Shown here one piece after another: positions 1-18,100 of a DNA stretch of 64,000 bases. This stretch comes from Haliclystus octoradiatus (lineage: Eukaryota; Cnidaria; Staurozoa; Stauromedusae; Haliclystidae). The stretch lies in NCBI GenBank assembly GCA_916610825.1, contig OU744451.1, positions 1,674,001-1,738,000 of the forward strand. The letters run 5' to 3'. Position 1 is the first letter of the stretch; the number at the start of each line of letters is the position of its first letter. Below the pieces are notes generated by a model that had not been told where the DNA came from, searched no databases, and worked only from the letters and a program-made list of their open reading frames with translations. The position numbers and the translations under genes are program-made.

Positions 1-339
1 GTAGAAATATTAATCTTACAGACAAATTATATGCTTGAATATCACAACATTTTAAGCTGCCGAATTATGCATTCCATACTTGTATAACTCTTTGTTCTAC
101 ACTATTATGTGCGTATATATCTTGCTGTACATTACTATTCTGTTCATTGAAGTTTTGCGGAAGAAATTTATTTGAATTGAATCATCTAAGCTCAGAAGTC
201 TTTGAATGTTGTTTTGAGTACTAAATTCAATGTTTTTGAATCTGTAATCAATTTATTTGATCCACAACGTTACCATGAAGGCTAAACCTTATACGGTAGC
301 CCAAAATTAATCTGTGTAACTTCTCATGTGAAAACAGTT

Positions 340-442
340 CATGGATGTTAAATAGCTTAATTTCAAGGACTGTTCATGAACTGTTTTGAAGATGTTCATA
401 ATTGTTGGTAAAGTTCATGAAATCTACAAATTTTTTCGCAGG
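340..442. repeat. GTTCATGAAC-type palindromic repeat
   Basis: A run of GTTCATGAAC-related decamers in a PEX1 intron, ending in a TTTTTTCGCAGGG-like terminus. It belongs to the short inverted-repeat family seen in full at 4555-4727. Confidence 0.6.
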
Positions 443-526
443 GTTTGTCCAACGTCTTTTTAACCAATCACAGTTTGTGAAAATTTGACAATTTCATAAT
501 ATTTTTCACTATATTTTACTTTTTAG

Positions 527-6514
<5,988 letters not shown>

Positions 6515-6954
6515 TATGGAATTTTGTATAATTGTTGAGCGCAATTAACTTGTATTATAATGATTATATGTAAACAATGAACTTTACTTAATTCTAATTC
6601 ATGACAATTATTCAGCGATAAACTTTCATAGTTGTTGTCCTCATACGACTGATTGAGGATGACTTAAAGGTTTTGATAAACATATTACGATAACGAAATA
6701 ATTATATGGTATTATACTTTGTAAAGATTTTACATAATTTTACATTGTAGTTTTGAATTTTGGATTATAAAATGAATTTACATTAAGCTCAAGCAATCAA
6801 TAAATTAAATTTCAGTTCATTTTTAAGGTAAAATTGTCAAATGTTTTGTTATGTTCCTCGGATTACGGTTGATGGTTCTATATTAGAATATAATAGTATT
6901 AGTAGTACAAACAAGTCACATTGTAGGGTTGTGCCATCTCTCTTTCTCCTAACA

Positions 6955-7300
6955 TATTTTCATCATAATCATTTATTCAGAAACCTGATAAGTTTTACAA
7001 TAACTTTTTTCACAGGACTGATTTACGTAATAAACTAGAGAACAAACATAAAATAATTGATTACAATAATACATAGATATATATATACAGCTACAAGGTT
7101 AATTAAATACGAACTGAACAGTCAAGATGCTGTAATTTTATTGGTATTTAAATGCTTCTCAAGGAAACTTTTGAAACTTTTCCTTTTGGAAACCTCCTTC
7201 ATTGTAGACGGTAGATCAATGTGGACATTCCACTTGTGAGCACCAGCATATTGAAATGAGTGGCGATGGCTTGTCTTGATGTATATGTCATTATGGGGTT
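6955..7300 (-). mobile_element. LINE 3'-end fragment
   Basis: Nearly collinear with 47480-47790, which on the minus strand encodes the C-terminus of a non-LTR reverse transcriptase. The shared stretch includes AACCTGATAAGTTTTACAATA and CAAGGAAACTTTTGAAACTT. A further scrap of the same sequence follows at 7693-7760. Broken, not functional. Confidence 0.7.
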
Positions 7301-7581
7301 TCTACGAAAACAACGCCAAAAATCAAGATCAGACTGTCTCAGTGTCCATATCCTCGACAAAACGTCTCCTTCGGGGGGTCACACAGTGGCTGTGAAACAT
7401 ATATAATATATACGATGTTGATCTCTCGACATGACCTAACAAAGACATATGACGTTGATAAGCCACATTAGAGGGAGAAGGATGAGGTTTTTTTAAATTG
7501 AGCAGGATCTTGATGGAGAGTATAAGATTACTTCGCAGTCTTTAATTGTCACTGCTACTGTAACTTAATTGGCACATCCTA

Positions 7582-7692
7582 TAGCCTGCTCGCAGACTCA
7601 CTGTCGAAATGTTAACATGAATAAACAGTATTACAAACTTGTCTACTGTTCTACGAAGTTCACATTTAGACAGTGAGTATGCGAGCAAGCTA
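7582..7692. mobile_element. Short MITE with ~31-bp TIRs
   Basis: Left arm TAGCCTGCTCGCAGACTCAC... (7582-7612) and right arm ...GTGAGTATGCGAGCAAGCTA (7662-7692) are reverse complements with a few mismatches. It separates two LINE-related scraps. Confidence 0.65.
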
Positions 7693-8076
7693 TGTGCGCA
7701 CCAGCATTTTGAAATGAATGGCAATGGCTTGACTTGATGTAACTGTCATTGTGGGCGTTTGACGTATGTCAATGTAATGTCAATGTAAATGTCATTGGAT
7801 TTTGAACTACCATATTTGAAAGGCCTTGATATTAATCATATACAATAACTGGTTATAGTTTAAGATCTACTCCACGGAAGAAAGACATTGAAGTTGCTGC
7901 AGTAGTAAGGTCAAAAGAATCGTTACCCGTAACAGCGAGAGGTATTGTTGAGGCTTCATTATTGTGTCCAGACGACATCATAACCAGAGAAGGTTCATGT
8001 GTGTTCTTGTTATAATGATGCGCGATATAATATCTCAATACACTATTTTATTTACACCTTTTAAATTTTCGAAAAC

Positions 8077-8312
8077 TGCTCCGCACTCCGTGTCTCCGTT
8101 ACTCATCGAATAGAGACTACCGGAGAGCCTGTTTATTGTCAACCGCGACGCTTACACCCTCAAAAGCTGGCTGTAGCACGCGCTGAATTTAATAAATTAT
8201 TAGATGCAGGTATTATCAGACCCTCAAATTCACCATGGGCAAGCCCATTACATCTTGTTCCTAAACCGGAGCCAGGAACCTTACCGCGCCCTGTTGGTGA
8301 TTATCAAGCAGT
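8077..8312 (+). pseudogene. Ty3-type retrotransposon pol fragment
   Basis: Conceptual translation gives the N-terminal lead-in of a Ty3-type reverse transcriptase: HRIETTGEPVYCQPRRL, then a leader helix ending LLDAGIIRPSNSPWASPLHL and VPKPEPGTLPRPVGDY. The GDYR motif is degraded (GDYQ) and similarity stops soon after. No LTRs or other pol domains are nearby. An old scrap. Confidence 0.75.
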
Positions 8313-8872
8313 AATTCGAATTCAAATCAATGTTTTACTACAGTGGAGCTGAAATTCAAATAGAAGCTACGCACATCAGTCAACGCACATCAATACATCC
8401 GCAACAGAAATCATAACAGCAAATCGAGCCACGCCCATGGGTGTGGCCAACCCTGCTATAACGTACCGTACATCAGCAAATTAATGTATATCATTCCGTT
8501 TTTCTAGTATTCGGTTCTTTACTAAATAAATGAGGGGGTTTATTTCAATTAGTAAAGTATTTATAAGTGAAAGTTCATTGTGGGAAAGGTCAAACAATTT
8601 TTAGTATAATTTGTATGAAGACCTGAATTTGTAAAGCACCTCTATTAGAGTTATGTAGGCCTATGGAATTTCAATACGAAAGAAATAACGAAAGCACGGC
8701 CTAAGACATTTCAAATGTACATTGCATGAAATTAAAAAACCTTTTATTCATCAGTTATCCGATTTCTATACTAAACTATTTGTTTTGATAATACTCTCTT
8801 GATGGTATGGTGAAATGATTTTTGTCTAATCATATGCATGACTACGTATGGTTTTCATCTGTATCAACTTCG

Positions 8873-8880
8873 TATATAAA
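8873..8880 (+). promoter_or_regulatory. Candidate TATA box of SLC28 gene
   Basis: TATATAAA lies 279 bp upstream of the SLC28 start codon. It would place transcription start near 8905 with a ~250-nt leader. No RNA evidence; position and consensus only. Confidence 0.4.
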
Positions 8881-9158
8881 GAGACGTTGGCAGATTTGTA
8901 ATTTTTAAAATCAAGCTGTGAACTTTTGACGGTAGCGATCATTTTCTTCAACACCTTCTCAAAAGTCAAAATACCCACATGTAAATCTACTATCACCCAT
9001 CTCATGACTGGATTTCCTCTTTATGTAAATAAAGAATTGTAAAAAGAACGACATAGATTTATATCAACATCGGGAAAGTCAACAAATTTTGTGCTGGTGC
9101 AGCGCTTGATACAATTTGAAATCATCCATCCTGCTTTTTTATTGAATTAGAATTGAGC

Positions 9159-12100
9159 ATGGCAAGCGAAGGCGTTGAAATAAATTTACGGGATGAAGAT
9201 GACAATAAAGCAAATGATGAAAAGAAGAAAGTTAAGGATAATGTGGTAAGTTTCGATTTTATTTTAATTGTTTAATCTACATATCTTACGGATTGTGTAG
9301 ATTTACAAAAAGCTCAATCGATACTTTACGGTATTGCTATAATTCGTATACATTCCCAAATTGACAATATTTAATTTTAAAAGAACTATTTTAATTAGTC
9401 ACCGTTTGAGGTGTTTTGATTTTGATAAGCATTGTCATAAACTGTGCAATTGAGTGAATAATATATAGATTTTGCAAAGGAATGTTCTATTTGTTTTTGG
9501 ATTTGAATTTTTACGAACGTTTGCAAATAAATAATGTGAGGGAGATGGGATTTGCTTTGCCTTGGAGACCAAAGCATTTTGTTTACTATTAGTATAGATT
9601 GCATTAAAATCCGATGCTCCATTTATTTTACCCATCAATTGTTTATATTCATTGATAAAATGTTATTGTCAGAACAGAAACGTGGTTCTTTTGAATTAGA
9701 AAATGGCCGGTGCTGTTTAGCTAGTTCTGTTTGAATCAGTCTTTTTTAATCGGACAGTGGAGAGTAATCATAGAACTGTTTATCAAACCAAGTAACTAAT
9801 AATTTGAAATTATGGATAAAAAAGAAAAATACTTATTAGCACATAACGAGGTATGGTTTTAATAGAAATGGGGTTTGGTGAAATTTTACAAGGGCTTGAT
9901 TTGCTTCGGAAATTCGCACGTGTTCCCACAGTGTTTTTACGTTCTTTCGGTATCACCTTACAAAATATGAAACACCTAGTCAAATGATTGTATTTATTCT
10001 GTAACAGATGTGTTACTAAATGTATATCCACGGAACAAATATTATGTTAATAGTTTATATTAATTAACTTTTGAGATAAATAATCCTTGAAATATATTGA
10101 AATCATCGAAGCTTGATGAAAATTGAGGTCATCGAAGCTGAATGAAAAATGAAATAAAAGTGTTCTAGGGGTGTGCGGAAGTTTGTTGCTTTCGGAGGTG
10201 TGAAAATAGATAAACTCTTGATAATTTGTCATTATTTCACGTTAATGTGCTTCGTGATTACCGCCAAATTGTTGATTGCGCAATATTTGAGTACAATATA
10301 TCTGCTCGTTTCGTGCGTCATACGACTTACGATTTATGATTTTCGTGTTTGAAAAAAAAATTGTAAAAATATTTAATTCAGTTGCTTGACCCAACTGCCT
10401 CTTTGAGAAATAAGTAAAATATTTTTGATATATCAGAAATACATCTTGACTACAACTTCATTCATATGCATTCCATTGGAGATATCTCATACTTTTTGAA
10501 ATGATAGACAGCACAACCATTTCATGTTATGTTAAAGGCATAAAATTGACCATCACATCTTGCAGGCTCAAAGTTGAAAAATAAATGCCATTATAAGATA
10601 GTAAAGTCGTCGTCATGGGAACAACAATCAAACAAAGTATTTGTGCCTATAACCTCACAGACCCACATCAATGTATTCAGTTGGGTACTGTTTAGATTAG
10701 CTAATATAGCCCCAATTCATGCATTAGTGCATGGCGATGCACTCAGGCATGCTATATGATAGTACTATTTGGAATACGCGTAAGAGCGTCTTCGATGAAC
10801 TCAATTGCATTATCGATAGCCCGACCCCCATTTTTTTCAAAACCTCATTTTCAAACACCAGTTGTGACATCACCAACTCCGTTTAAGAAATGTTCTGATA
10901 AAATTTCAGACTTGTTCGCACGGAGTGATGATTTTAAAAGAGAAACCCTGATTGTCATCATCTTTATATTCAACTCGTATTGCTTTGCTTGTGTTATTTC
11001 AAAAATGTTACAATATTAGAAGTCGCGTTTCAGAATTCACAGCTCAAATATCATCAACTCACTGAAATAACATGACGTAAATAAAAAAGCTACGAGATCA
11101 GATTTCAAAAAGTTACATACAAAGGCTGCCGGTCTTGTTTGACCCTTTAACTAATGCTAACTTATTCCGATTGGGCTGAAAATGTGACTAATTCCCATCT
11201 TGTGTTTCTTCTCTTGACGTCTCTGATTGCAAGATTTCATATATTTGAATATTTATTGCTGCTACATTATTATTTGTGTCAAATTTTACTATTAGTCTAT
11301 TACGTTTGTATTGATTCCATCAGAATTTGTTTGGACATCTGAAATGTTGTTTGTTTTAATTTTAAAGATTTAATTCTTGTTTGTTTTCCAGGATCCAGAT
11401 ACTAATGGTACGGAAATGTCAACAATAAATATTCATGATAATAAAGTTGGAAAGGATTACATACCACGCGACGAAAAGGCAGATAATGCTGTACAAGCTG
11501 CAAATGGTTTTGATGCATTCCGACCACTCGATATTGTCATTACGTATGCAACAGACACTGGTAAAGATATCTATAAAAAACATCAGATGCCTGTTTTGGT
11601 ATTAATCACTGCTCTTTGTGTTGCTGGCTATACTGCGTATTTTATCATTGCACTTTCTAAAAATTTCGATCGAGCGTTGGATTTATTTATAGTGACAATG
11701 TTTGCGTTATATTGTGTTGTTTACTGGTTGATTAGAAAGTTTTTTGGCGAACCTATTTATAATAATATTTTCAAACCTTTTAAAGATTTCATTCAAAGTC
11801 GTTGGCTAATATTCAAATGGTAAGTCTATTATAGTTCTTCCTTCATTCATTCATTCATCCATTCATTCATTCATTCATTCATTCATTCATTCATTCATTC
11901 ATTCATTCATTTATTTATTCATTCATTTATTCATTCATTCATTCATTCATTCATTCTTTCATACATTCATTCATTCATTTATTCATTCATTCATTCATTC
12001 ATTCATTCATTCATTCATTCATTCTTTCATACATTGGTTCATCTATTCATTCAATCATTCATCCATTCATTCATCCATTCATTCATTCATTGGTTCATCT

Positions 12101-15100
12101 ATTCATATATATATTTGTAAAGTATGTCGCATTTCAAGAACACATCAGTTATCAATAAATTAAAGTTAAAGTCTTTGTTGTTGTTAATTACCTCTGTTAT
12201 TTAAATTAACTCAGCGATGCGGGTGACTTTACAATAGAAATTTACAAAATATTTACATTATAGAAAAAAAATAACTAATTATCATAATTAATCTAAATTA
12301 TGGAGTGTAATACATTAATACATTATTTAACACTGAATGATATCAATATTAATTTCACTGAAGAAGCTAACGAAGGGCAGCGAAAATATTTTGATATAAA
12401 TTTAAATTTTTAAATTAAATGTATATTATCTAATCACACTGTTGTTATAGTTGTTGCGTATTATTAGAATGGTTACCAAATTACCCAACTACAGTTTATC
12501 TTACAAAACACGAGATCATATAAAGGTTTTGATAAATCAATTAAGTCATTATATAACAAAAAAGGCTAATTTATTGAACAAAGAGCCTGGATGTAATGTG
12601 CGATAAAAAACAAATTTCTAATCGGTATTGAACACTATCATATCTAGCCTGCGTAAAAGCCCCAAGGTTTATTTCTAAAACCATAGGGTCTGTGAATTAA
12701 TGTCTGATTTTCAGCCCAATAAGTTCCCATGAGTTTGGAATATAATTTATGCATTACGTCGTATTATCATTAAAGTGGGAATAAACCCCCAGACTATCTT
12801 TACATATGTAGTAGAACCCGACGTGAAAAAAACAATGGCGTAATTTTTTTTTCGATCTGGAAATTATTTCTTGGTGAAAAATGCCTCCAAAGTGGTGTTT
12901 TGACCCAAATGTCGCTGAGGAAAAAAAAGGGATTGGATCTAGCTTTATGACGACAAAGTCACAAGTCGTGTGGTTTTTCTAATAGACTTTAGATCGGATT
13001 AATCACGCGATGTTACGTTTGAGATGGCGTAGCTCTGTAACGGCAATCTGTTTTTCTCTCCCACAAAACTGAGGTAAGGAAAAACATATAAACTTAAGAG
13101 CAGCAAAATCCCAGATGATTTAATGATTTTAAAGTTCACGAATTTCAAGAAAATAAAAATCAGAAAATATTTCATTCGTAGCGCGCGTTATACAGATTAT
13201 ATTTTGACATATCACTCTCACACATATTTAACACATATCAAAATATTCTCTGGTGACCACAAAAGCTAGCTAAGTAACTTCTGCACTGTATTACCGCATC
13301 CTATAAACTACAGATTGTGACGACATGATGCTAACATGTTCCACTTTCTAGCCGAAGGAATGGAAACTAGACTGGTAAAATCACTTTGTGGCGTATGTAT
13401 AATCAGGAACGAGACTTCACATTGCAAAACCCTAATTTTGTTAATCAGATAACTTTGATAGAGAGGATAATAATTTATGCAATGAAGATATACCCCAAAA
13501 CCGACAAATGATAAAGAATCTGCATTACTGTAGTTCTAGTATACGGCTGTAAACTTGAATAAGAACGTCCGATCCCTCTATCATGTAATGTACTGAAGAA
13601 TTCTCAATGGTACTTTGTTAGACTATAGTATTGAGTATAATATATCTATCTATACAGTCGTATAAACTATACGATTACATGGTTTAAGTTTTACTATACA
13701 AACATCAATTTTAAACTTTAACGTTGAAATGATAATAATGAAAAATGTCTATTTAATAATTTAGTAATACCGGTACTTGAATAAATCCGAAAAGGTATAA
13801 TTAAAACTTTGCAGACCAACTATCTTGAGGAAAAGTCGTCTGTGCATGCCCATGCAAATCAAGTCAGTTTATATTCACATTTAGATCATGAAAAGGATAT
13901 CCTGTAGAAATATTTACTCAAGAACAACTTGCAGATCATAGAGTTAAAAATAGTTAAAACTTATATAGCGTAAGATCAAGCTATTTTGAAGGGCACTTGT
14001 CTACTAATTAAGATTTGAGAAGTACTGCGGTCACACAGAATACGTAACTAATATGTGTCACTAGACTAGTCACAAAGGAACACTCGCACTGCCTGACATT
14101 TGTGTTAATCCGCAATCTATATCAGATTCATCGCGCTTAATGACGCTACGAGAAATTATTTATCGAGAGATTATCAATCCAAGGTACACTTATTAATCTA
14201 CACCTATTACAAAATAAACTGTAGGACTATGATAATTTATCAACAAGGCAATTGATATCATAAGACGGATGCAGGGCATGCTCCAATAACTAGGTTTTCA
14301 GAAGACGCACCATCACGCCACCACGTGCTTCATCATGGACCACTTGATGAAATCATTGAACATTTGCCAATTGATATGAAACACAGTTCAGCATATTTTG
14401 TCCTCAATGAATTATCAATATATATAGGCACTGTTACATCTAACTATTGGATATTTTTATTGCAAGTATACTATGTTTTCGTTACCTTTTATTTTATTAT
14501 TGATTTTATTTTAACCCTTGATCGAATTTCGAACACTGAAACGAACATCTCGCCAAAAAATTCAAACTTTTTTATATGAAAAAGACGCTCCAAAACACAT
14601 CTCCGAGTAGGGATACCTACAGTGAGTTTTTCGGCATTTATATGATAGAAAATTCTTGCAAACAATTTGAGAAAACTTAACATTTTTTGAACTGATTGAT
14701 GAACACTTTCAAATATTTTCAAAACTCTGAATTGAAGAGGAAATACCATTCCTTTTCCAATCAAGGCTTGCTTTTTCGATACTGACTCGGATCCCCGTGT
14801 CTCCGGACATACCCTCTCGGTGCGTCGCTCTGATGAGTTTGCTTTAGCCAACGGGTTTTAACCTGGGCTCTCGACAAACGAAACGCGTCAGCCTGATTTT
14901 ATGCGCGCCGAACTCCAAACTGCCTTGCTCAGTATCAAGCGCGAAAATGTAGAATCAGTGGGGGACACACAAGATGGTGTCCACCCTAAAACTATGAACT
15001 ATACAAGAAACACCAAAACAACTCCTATAGCCCCAGTCATGTCATGGGATGGGCGGATATCACTTCTAACCAACTGGTCCTATCTCACATCACTCTAAAT

Positions 15101-18100
15101 CAGACATAACAAATGTAAAACAATTAAATCGTCCATTGACTCAATGGGAACCTGATAACGAGATATGAACACCTAAAACAGAGACCACCTGTCTACAACG
15201 ACTAATATGGTTCTCCAAAGGCAAGATATAATAAATTAACACATCATTACAAAATCACGAACAGAATATTAACGTTCAGGACAGTGAAAGGCAAATGAAG
15301 CTAACTCCCAGAGGATCACAACAGACATCATACCAAGGTAATAATAGTAATAATTAATAATTAAAATAAATATACACAGGATGTATTAACAATATAAATA
15401 TGTAACAGCACACAGAACAGCAGCGGATCAGCATAACCCAACCAATAAAATCTACACCAAAGGCCGTATCTGGATCCAGACAAATTGAGAACATCAACTG
15501 ACTTCTCTAAAACCAAGTAAAGACCCTAAAACATAAATTAGAATTAATAAATCGGAAAAATAATACTAAAAATTTAACAGGAAAATCAGTAGGCAAACAA
15601 AAATACTAACATAAAAACGAGACAGGATCAATGGAGCAGTGATATCCAATACCCCTAATGACATGAAGGTATAATCCTGAATGATAACAATTACTGGATA
15701 GAATCAAACATGATATAATGATCACCTCAATATAGTGATCACCTCTCTTAATGACCACTAATCCAATGCCAAAGAATAGTGTCTTATATAATAGTTTCAC
15801 TGTAGCTATATAACATTAATTTTGTACAATCAGTGATATACAACAATCAGATAGAGAAACAGTCCGTTATAATTACTAGGACAGTAACACTATTCGAGAC
15901 ATGCAGCCTCCCTCCCAACCATCACACACCCATAAAGAATCAAGGGTTAGTACCCTTTCCCATGAGGGACGTTGAAGGTTAAAACTGTAGTAATGTCAAT
16001 GGAACGAACATTCCATTGATAGTTACTATTTAGGAAACAAACAGATGATATTCACTTTCAGCCACCCCTCTACCCGCGCCAGTCCAATATAAATATAAAT
16101 ATAAATACAATTATAATCATTATATGGTCCATTATAAGTACTATCTACACCACCTTATCCCAGCTCGCTACAGACACACTCAATACAGCATCAAGGTCAG
16201 CACCCTTTCCCAGGAGGAAAGTCCAAAGTTAAAACTGCAGTACTGTTAGCGGAACGAACATTCCAATAATAGTTACTAATTAGGAAACGAACAAAAAATA
16301 CTAACCACATTGCCCAAAAAAACACTGCCTTATTCCAACTTTTTCACAGAAACACTCATACAGCAACAAGGGCTAGTGCCCTCTCCCATGAGGGTCGTTG
16401 GAAGTTCAAAGGATAATTTCCATTAGGGAAACCGTCTTTGAAATACTTCCAGTTACCCCTCTACCCATGTCAGTCCATTCTCTTTCTCATTCCGTCATAT
16501 TCACCTTTAATTTGCAGACCCCCAGAAAATAGCCTCTTTCCCATAGATCCTTTTGAAACATTAACACAATGTAGATAATTGACCGTGTGATACCCATCTG
16601 CACGATACATAAACCCAACACATTATTCTTGACCAACAGATAACTATGGAGGCATCTCAGGATTCAATATCTATTTTCCAGTTGGATAACGATGAAATGG
16701 AAATCGACCCAATTTTTGACATTTCAAAGAAAAAGGAAGAAACATCCAGTAAGGCATCAAATCAAGCTTCCAATACCAGGATCACACCACAAACACCCAG
16801 CAAATCCAATCAATATAAAATCCCAAAAGTAACAGGAACCAAGGATGCCCCAAAACAGCCAACACTTACTAATTCCAACAAAAATAAGACCTTGAGAACA
16901 ACAGAAACCATCAAAAAATCCCACAAACAAACCGGAACCAGCAAAATAACAGCAAATGCCAAAAAACCGTCACCTAAGAAAACCCCATCCCGAAAATCTC
17001 CCCAACCGTCATCCCCAAAAACAAATAAACCCTCGGAAGAAGAACCCCTAACAAACCAACAATCTGAAACTCTTCCTTCCATTCAAAATCTGAACATTAC
17101 CGATCAAAATCAACCACCCCAAGAACGTCCCTGCCCCATGGAAGTGACCAACCTTAGCCAGGAACAACCCCTAATCTCCATCACAGATTTAACCACCACA
17201 AATAACCAATTCAACACTAACATAAACAGCAAAACCTTCCTCATACCAACCCTTATCTCAACTTCCAACCACTATATCACAAACACAGATCTCATCTCCT
17301 TCTTCATAAAAATCCTAACAATTCTTAACCTACCCCACAACAACATCCACCCAACAAAACTACCCCCCTCCCACACAAAGAAACCCCTGGACCCTGAGCA
17401 CCGACTCCCCACATTTATAGCAGACATTAAAAAATTATTAACGTCAATAATTAACTTTAATTTCCTAAAAGAATGTATCGACAAAAATATCCCCTGGAAT
17501 ATCCAACCAGAGAAAACCTGCCCCCCTCCCTCTGACCTTACACCTGATCTCCAAGAATCTTTCAAAAGGAAAAGAGACAAACACCTAGAAAAATCCTTGA
17601 TCGGCCTGAATAGAATAGCCTATGAACAATACACTGAACACCTCCCCGCTCTTGCCCGCCGTATGCTACACACCTATAATGACCCATCTAGCCCCATTCT
17701 ATCTGACTCCCAACTCCAATCCTTTCTCCTTGTAACCTGGTGTAAAATTAATTTCGACCTTAAAAAAATAATTGAAAAGAAACAAAAAAATTTAATAGCC
17801 CTAATAATTCCTAAACCAAAACACCCTGACCACCAACCACCAACTAACATAATCCTGAATCAAGACTTCCCATCTGAAACCCCCCCAGCACCACTAATGT
17901 CACACCGCAATCAAATACCATCACTATTACAATTTAACCCATATTACCCCAGAAGCCACCATGATAACTCCCAATCACCACACTCATACTACCCACATAG
18001 ATATAGACCACGCCATCATTCCTCACGAAACCAACCATCTGGGACAACAAAACCATACGAACGCCGACACAGCAACTACCACAACTGAAAACAAAAGACA

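Larger units (their letters stand above)
6515..9158. other. PEX1-SLC28 intergenic region
   Basis: No host gene seen. It holds a minus-strand LINE 3' fragment, a short TIR element, a Ty3-type pol scrap and the presumed SLC28 promoter, each listed separately. The rest is AT-rich and featureless to my reading. Confidence 0.6.

Noticed and set aside
10574-11342. Small frames of 60-90 aa in SLC28 intron 1
   Set aside because: No similarity recognised, no splice or codon support, and the length is expected by chance in AT-rich DNA.
14325-14851. 84-aa (+) and 120-aa (-) reading frames, repeated three times
   Set aside because: They recur only because the pseudo-LTR DNA is repeated almost unchanged. 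The frames overlap on opposite strands, the minus one runs into the hammerhead region, and neither resembles a known protein.
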